From assembly GCA_028285495.1 (NCBI GenBank), contig JANQPB010000037.1, positions 1-64,000 of the forward strand: a stretch of DNA of 64,000 bases, in the 5' to 3' direction. This document shows, one piece after another, positions 60,144 through 64,000 of the stretch. The notes beneath the pieces are model-generated. The model was given only the letters and a program-made list of their open reading frames with translations. It was not told the DNA's origin and ran no database searches. The stretch is from Acidimicrobiales bacterium (GTDB lineage: Bacteria; Actinomycetota; Acidimicrobiia; Acidimicrobiales; SZUA-35). How positions within the stretch are numbered: the stretch's first letter is position 1; each line of letters starts with the position of its first letter. The position numbers and the translations under genes are program-made.

Positions 60144-61241
60144 ATGCTTGACAACTTCGGCCGACCGGTCGGCGGTGTGCGGCTCGGGGCCTTCCTGTCC
60201 ACCGGCAGGTTCGGCTCGATGACCGAACGCGACGTCTACGACCAGACGCTGGCCATGGCCGACGCGGCGGTCGAGGCCGGCTTCGACTCGATCTGGACGA
60301 ACGAGCACCACTTCAACACCTACGTGGTCTGCCCGAACGCCATCACGCTGGCCGGTCACCTGGCCGGCCGCACCGGGCTCCCGGTCGGCACGGCGGTGAC
60401 GCTGCTCCCGCAACACAACCCGCTCCGGGTGGCGGAGGAGGCGGCGATGCTCGATCACCTCACCGGCGGGGGCTTCACCCTCGGCATCGGCCGGGGCGGT
60501 CCGAGCATCGACTACGAGGTCTTCGCCGGGGGTCTGGCCCACTACGAGCGGGGGATCGACGAAGCCGTCGAGCTGCTCCGGGCCGCATGGGCCGGCGAGG
60601 TGTCCTCCGACACCGACCTCTACCGGTTCCAGCCCGTCGACCCGGTCCCGAAGCCACGAACCGTCGGCGGGCCTCCGCTGACGATCGCCACGATCACCGA
60701 GGACGCGGTCGAGCGGGCGGCTCGGCTCGGGGCGGCCATGCTGATGTTCTCCGACCAGAGCTCCGAGACCATCGCAGCGATGATCGAGCGGCACGCCGAG
60801 CGGATCGAGGCGCTCGGTCGGCCGTCCGGACCCTACGACCACGCGGCGGCGGTGGTGGTCCAGGTCGCCGACTCCGACGAGGAGGCCGCCGCCGTGATCC
60901 GGGAGCCGATGCAGGAGTTCCAGCTGCAGGCCAGCCGTTCGTTCACCACCATCGAGGGAGCCCAGCGGCGCCGGCACCACGACGAGAGCTCCGTCGCCAC
61001 CGGGACCGAGCACCTCCTGGCCACCAACCCGATCGGCGGGCCCGACACCGTCGTCGAGCGCCTGACCGCCATGGTCGAGACCTCCGGGTGCCGCTCCCTG
61101 CTGCTGATCGTCGAGTACGCACCCGAGCTCGAGCAGCGGCTGACCAACATCGCCCGGCTCGGCGCCGAGGTCTTCCCCCGAGTCCGGTCCGCCCTGGCGC
61201 CGGCCCCTGCCGGTCGAGACCCGTCAGCGCCGAAGGGTTGA
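60144..61241 (+). CDS. LLM-class flavin-dependent oxidoreductase
   Basis: A 365-residue luciferase-like protein. VRLGAFLSTGRFGSMTERDVYDQTLAMADAAVEAGFDSIWTNEHHFNTY has the EHHF motif of alkanal monooxygenase-like enzymes. GTAVTLLPQHNPLRVAEEAAMLDHLTGGGFTLGIGRGG follows the same group. No ribosome-binding site is evident before the ATG, so it may be leaderless. A TTGACA element overlaps its stop and probably serves the next gene. Confidence 0.83.
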   Translation: MLDNFGRPVGGVRLGAFLSTGRFGSMTERDVYDQTLAMADAAVEAGFDSIWTNEHHFNTYVVCPNAITLAGHLAGRTGLPVGTAVTLLPQHNPLRVAEEAAMLDHLTGGGFTLGIGRGGPSIDYEVFAGGLAHYERGIDEAVELLRAAWAGEVSSDTDLYRFQPVDPVPKPRTVGGPPLTIATITEDAVERAARLGAAMLMFSDQSSETIAAMIERHAERIEALGRPSGPYDHAAAVVVQVADSDEEAAAVIREPMQEFQLQASRSFTTIEGAQRRRHHDESSVATGTEHLLATNPIGGPDTVVERLTAMVETSGCRSLLLIVEYAPELEQRLTNIARLGAEVFPRVRSALAPAPAGRDPSAPKG

Positions 61242-61250
61242 CAACCGAGG

Positions 61251-61270
61251 CGGAACGAGCGATCGTTCCG
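61251..61270. promoter_or_regulatory. Perfect-armed palindromic operator before the LLM-TetR operon
   Basis: CGGAACGAGCGATCGTTCCG has 8-bp perfect arms (CGGAACGA and TCGTTCCG) around a 4-nt centre. It lies 7 bp after a TTGACA -35-like hexamer (61238-61243), in the -35/-10 spacer, 71 bp before the LLM start. The operon's second gene encodes a TetR protein, so autorepression is the natural reading. Confidence 0.65.
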
Positions 61271-61341
61271 TCAGGCCCCGGCGTCGATCCCCGGCCATCT
61301 CGTTGCCCGGCTGCCGGTCGCAGCGGAGGAGGAGACCCGTC

Positions 61342-62496
61342 ATGACCGACTTCCAGTTCACGATCCTGGTCGTGCCCTACATGCGCAAACGGGGCGAGCA
61401 GGTCGGGCTCGCCGGTTCGGAGCCCGGCCGGTGGCAGATCCTGATGGACCAGGTGAAGACCCAGATGCAGTTCGCGGAGTCGGTCGGCTACGACGGCTTC
61501 GCCATGACCGAGCAGCACCTGCAGGTCGAGGGGATCGAGACGACGACCAACCCCCTGTTCTGGGACTACTTCGTGGCCCAGCACACCGAGCACATGCGGG
61601 TCGGGCAGCTCGGCATGAACCTGACGGCCGTCAACCCGATCCAGCTGGCCGAGAACCTGGCCATGCTCGACCACTTCACCGCCGGGCGGATGTTCGCCGG
61701 GTTCAGTCGAGGGAACACGCCACGGTGGACGGGGACCTTCGGCCAGCACATCGGCATCACGTCGACCGAGTCGGACAAGTCCGAGGCCGACCAGCGGAAC
61801 CGCCGGGCCTTCTACGAGAACTGGCACCTGGTCAAGTCGCTGTGGACCCAGGAGAAGGTCTCGATCAAGGGTGAGTTCTGGGAGGCTCCGCCCGCGATGG
61901 CGTGGCACTTCCCGCCGACGGACGACTGGGACCCCGACGCCGTCGACGGCGACAAGACCCTGCGGGAGATCGGGATCGTGCCCCGCCCCCTCCAGCAGGA
62001 TCCGCATCCCCCGGTGTACGCGCCGTTCAGCTACTCGATGGAGACCTCGAAGTTCTGGGCCAGGGAGGGGGGCAAGATGGTCAGCTTCGTCGCCCCGGCC
62101 AAGCAGGACTTCATCCAAACCGCCCTCGAGGTGTTCCTGGACGAGGCCGACCGGGCGGGGCGGCCGACGACCGCGGCCCGGTCGCTCGCCCTCGGCGGCC
62201 ACCTGACGATGGGGCGGAACCCGGCCGAGGCCGCCGACCTCTACCAGGGGTTCGAAGAGCTGTTCAACTGGGCCTACAACGCCCCGCCCTACGTGGTGCC
62301 GATGGGCCGGGTCTTCGGCGGCAGCCGCGAGCAGGAGCTCGACCACGTCAGCCGACTGAACGAGGAGTTCGGCGTCACCGAGTTCTTCCTCTGGCACCAC
62401 GTCGGCTACTTCGAGCAGGACCAGGAGCTGGCCATGCTCAACGAGTTCGCCGATGGCGTCATCCGACCGATGCGGGCCGCCGGGTTGACCGGATGA
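61342..62496 (+). CDS. LLM-class flavin-dependent oxidoreductase
   Basis: A 384-residue luciferase-like protein. FAESVGYDGFAMTEQHLQVEG (the EQHL variant of EHHF), GQLGMNLTAVNPIQLAENLAMLDHFTAGRMFAGFSRGNTPRW and WHLVKSLWTQEKVSIKGEFWEAP fit the alkanal monooxygenase-like group. GGAGG precedes the ATG. It overlaps the TetR gene by 4 bp and is probably the target of that regulator. It may oxidise a hydrophobic substrate; none is identified. Confidence 0.83.
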   Translation: MTDFQFTILVVPYMRKRGEQVGLAGSEPGRWQILMDQVKTQMQFAESVGYDGFAMTEQHLQVEGIETTTNPLFWDYFVAQHTEHMRVGQLGMNLTAVNPIQLAENLAMLDHFTAGRMFAGFSRGNTPRWTGTFGQHIGITSTESDKSEADQRNRRAFYENWHLVKSLWTQEKVSIKGEFWEAPPAMAWHFPPTDDWDPDAVDGDKTLREIGIVPRPLQQDPHPPVYAPFSYSMETSKFWAREGGKMVSFVAPAKQDFIQTALEVFLDEADRAGRPTTAARSLALGGHLTMGRNPAEAADLYQGFEELFNWAYNAPPYVVPMGRVFGGSREQELDHVSRLNEEFGVTEFFLWHHVGYFEQDQELAMLNEFADGVIRPMRAAGLTG

Positions 62497-63233
62497 GCCC
62501 TCAGACGTCAGCCTTCGAGCGCCTGGCGATCGACATCCCCGACGGTCACCGGGGCCCGATCGAGGTCGAGGTTCGTCGACACGGGGTCACGGTCGCCACG
62601 CTTTCGCTGCGGGGCGATGCGCTCGCGACGGCCCCGGTCACGGCCGACGAGCCGACCGTCGCCAACGAGGGTCGGGAACGGCAGATCCTCGAGATCGCGA
62701 GCGACGTGATCTCGACCAAGGGGTTCGCGGCGACGTCCATCCGGGACATCGCCCGAGCGGCCGACATCTCGATCGCCGCCCTCTACCGACACATCGGCTC
62801 GAAGGACGAGCTGCTCCACCGCATCACCCAGACCCGTATGCAGGAGCTCTTCGACCACTTCGAGGCCAACCTCACCGGCGGCGGGACCGCCAGCGAGCGG
62901 CTGTCGGAGGCGATCGCGGTCTACCTCGCCTACATCAGCGAGAACCACCGGTACATCAACCTCGTCTATCGGGAGACCAAGGCCCTGGACGATCGGGCCA
63001 GGGCCAAGATCTACGACACCGAGCGGCGGTTCATGCGGCTGTGGGAGCAGATCATCAGCGACGGGGTGGCCGACGGCGAGTTCGTCGAGGTCGACGCCGA
63101 GCTGGCCGCCAACCTGGCCTACTTCTCCTGCACGGTCTGGGCCCTTCGCTACTGGAGCATCGGGGACCGGGCCGAAGCGGACGTCCGGGACCACCTCACG
63201 ACGCTGATCGTCGGCGGCTTGACCGCCCGCTGA
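62493..63233 (+). CDS. TetR-family regulator with N-terminal extension
   Basis: A 246-residue protein. Residues 1-55 form a beta-rich extension with no recognised domain. The TetR HTH is at about 60-105 (RERQILEIASDVISTKGFAA, then IRDIARAADISIAALYRHIGSKDELLH). The C-terminal half resembles TetR_C_17/HTH fatty-acid types (FDHFEANLTGG; YRETKALDDRARAKIYDTERR). It probably binds the 61251-61270 palindrome and controls its own operon. Confidence 0.85.
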   Translation: MSPQTSAFERLAIDIPDGHRGPIEVEVRRHGVTVATLSLRGDALATAPVTADEPTVANEGRERQILEIASDVISTKGFAATSIRDIARAADISIAALYRHIGSKDELLHRITQTRMQELFDHFEANLTGGGTASERLSEAIAVYLAYISENHRYINLVYRETKALDDRARAKIYDTERRFMRLWEQIISDGVADGEFVEVDAELAANLAYFSCTVWALRYWSIGDRAEADVRDHLTTLIVGGLTAR

Positions 63234-63329
63234 GCCGAGGGGATGCTCGAACGGAGTCGGGCGACGGAGAGCATGGAGATCCGGGCGATCTGCCTCTTCG
63301 ACTGACGCATCGGGCACCGCCGTCGCCGG

Positions 63330-64000
63330 TCAGTCGTCTCGCTGCCACGGGAGCTTGTTCGTGTCGACCCAGCGATAGTGGCTGGCGTATCGCAGCCCGG
63401 CCGCCGATGCCTCGTCGAGCACGACCGTTGCCCGCGGATGAGCCTGGAGCGCCGACCCAGGACAGATCGCCGCCAGGGGGCCCTCGATCATCTGCATCAC
63501 CGCCCGGACCTTGGCCGGGCCGAAGGCCAGCAGGACGATCCGCCTGGCCTCCATGATCGTGCCGATTCCCATGGTCACGGCGTGGCGGGGCATGGCGTCG
63601 CGATCGCCGAAGACGGCGGCGTTGTCGTGCAGCGTCTGCTCGGAGAGGATCTTGATCCAGGTGCGCGAGCGCAGCGAGCCCGTCGGCTCGTTGAAGCCGA
63701 TGTGGCCGTTGCGGCCGAGGCCGAGCAACTGCACGTCGATGCCGCCGGCGGCCTCGATGCGTTCCTCGTAGGCCCGGCACTCCGCCTGCAGGTCATCGGC
63801 CCGACCGGCGGGCACGTTGGTGCTGGCCAGGTCGATGTCGATGTGCCGGAACAGGTGCTCGTTCATGAAGTGGCGGTACGACTGGGGGTGCTCCGGGCTC
63901 AGACCGACGTACTCGTCGAGGTTGAAGGTGGTGACCCGGCTGAAGTCGAGGCCGTCCTCGCGGTGCAGGCGAACGAGCTCGCGGTAGAGGCGTTCGGGCG
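63330..64000 (-). CDS. nagB: Glucosamine-6-phosphate deaminase, N-terminus beyond the window
   Basis: It converts glucosamine-6-phosphate to fructose-6-phosphate and ammonia. The visible 223 codons include FNLDEYVGLSPEHPQSYRHF, VQLLGLGRNGHIGFNEPTGS with the catalytic Asp/His region, VTMGIGTIMEARRIVLLA and GSALQAHPRATVVLDEAS, all standard NagB motifs. The open frame continues past base 64000, so the start is missing. It indicates growth on amino sugars such as N-acetylglucosamine. A 96-bp gap separates it from the convergent TetR gene. Confidence 0.93.
   Translation of the reverse strand, partial: PERLYRELVRLHREDGLDFSRVTTFNLDEYVGLSPEHPQSYRHFMNEHLFRHIDIDLASTNVPAGRADDLQAECRAYEERIEAAGGIDVQLLGLGRNGHIGFNEPTGSLRSRTWIKILSEQTLHDNAAVFGDRDAMPRHAVTMGIGTIMEARRIVLLAFGPAKVRAVMQMIEGPLAAICPGSALQAHPRATVVLDEASAAGLRYASHYRWVDTNKLPWQRDD

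Overview
This is a high-GC (roughly 70%), gene-dense bacterial chromosome segment. Tight ATGA/GTGA gene overlaps, frequent GTG starts, many TetR regulators, six luciferase-like (flavin/F420-type) oxidoreductases, acyl-CoA enzymes and an Irt-like ABC pair point to an actinobacterium. The uncultured Acidimicrobiia are my best guess, but this is inferred from gene content and no rRNA or marker gene is present. I see no tRNA, rRNA, CRISPR array or prophage.

Layout. 1-99: the end of an IS481-type insertion sequence running off the left edge. 101-10751: methionine/cysteine-related enzymes, two permeases, an alpha/beta hydrolase divergent from a TetR gene across a good operator, acetoacetyl-CoA synthetase, and a TOPRIM protein beside a uracil-DNA glycosylase-like protein. 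11036-16924: 4-hydroxybenzoate hydroxylase, heme oxygenase, a CIA30 lipoprotein and two peptidases. 16976-21252: the most interesting block. A thioredoxin-fold protein overlaps a gene whose in-frame UGA falls in a U-G-S-C motif, so it is read here as a UGSC-family selenoprotein followed by a SECIS-like hairpin. A GMC oxidoreductase and a BesD/HalD-like Fe(II)/2OG enzyme follow. 21320-21780 is a decayed phosphofructokinase.

21776-29168 holds an alpha/beta hydrolase, a GNAT protein, aldehyde dehydrogenase, a MalY/PatB-type C-S lyase, an AraC regulator, an SDR and an LLM oxidoreductase. 29548-36139 is a seven-cistron operon: acyl-CoA ligase, TetR, B12-binding mutase subunit, mutase catalytic subunit, MeaB chaperone and thiolase, then a flavin-binding protein. 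It resembles the 2-hydroxyisobutyrate-type ligase/mutase/MeaH arrangement, but the mutase lacks the methylmalonyl-binding arginine, so its substrate is unknown.

36610-46164: a second GMC oxidoreductase, LLM proteins, an excisionase-HTH/GAF regulator, a siderophore-binding lipoprotein, an ArsP_2/manganese-type exporter, a broken FNT channel and an epoxide-hydrolase-like enzyme. 46777-55434 looks catabolic, for aromatic or sulfated compounds: a flavin monooxygenase, CMD proteins, an extradiol-type dioxygenase, an FMN reductase, a sulfatase and an AidB-like acyl-CoA dehydrogenase around a TetR gene. 55528-59048 is a heterodimeric ABC exporter-fold pair. 59173-63233 holds an SDR and two LLM oxidoreductases, the second with its own TetR gene and a perfect palindromic operator. 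The window ends inside nagB.
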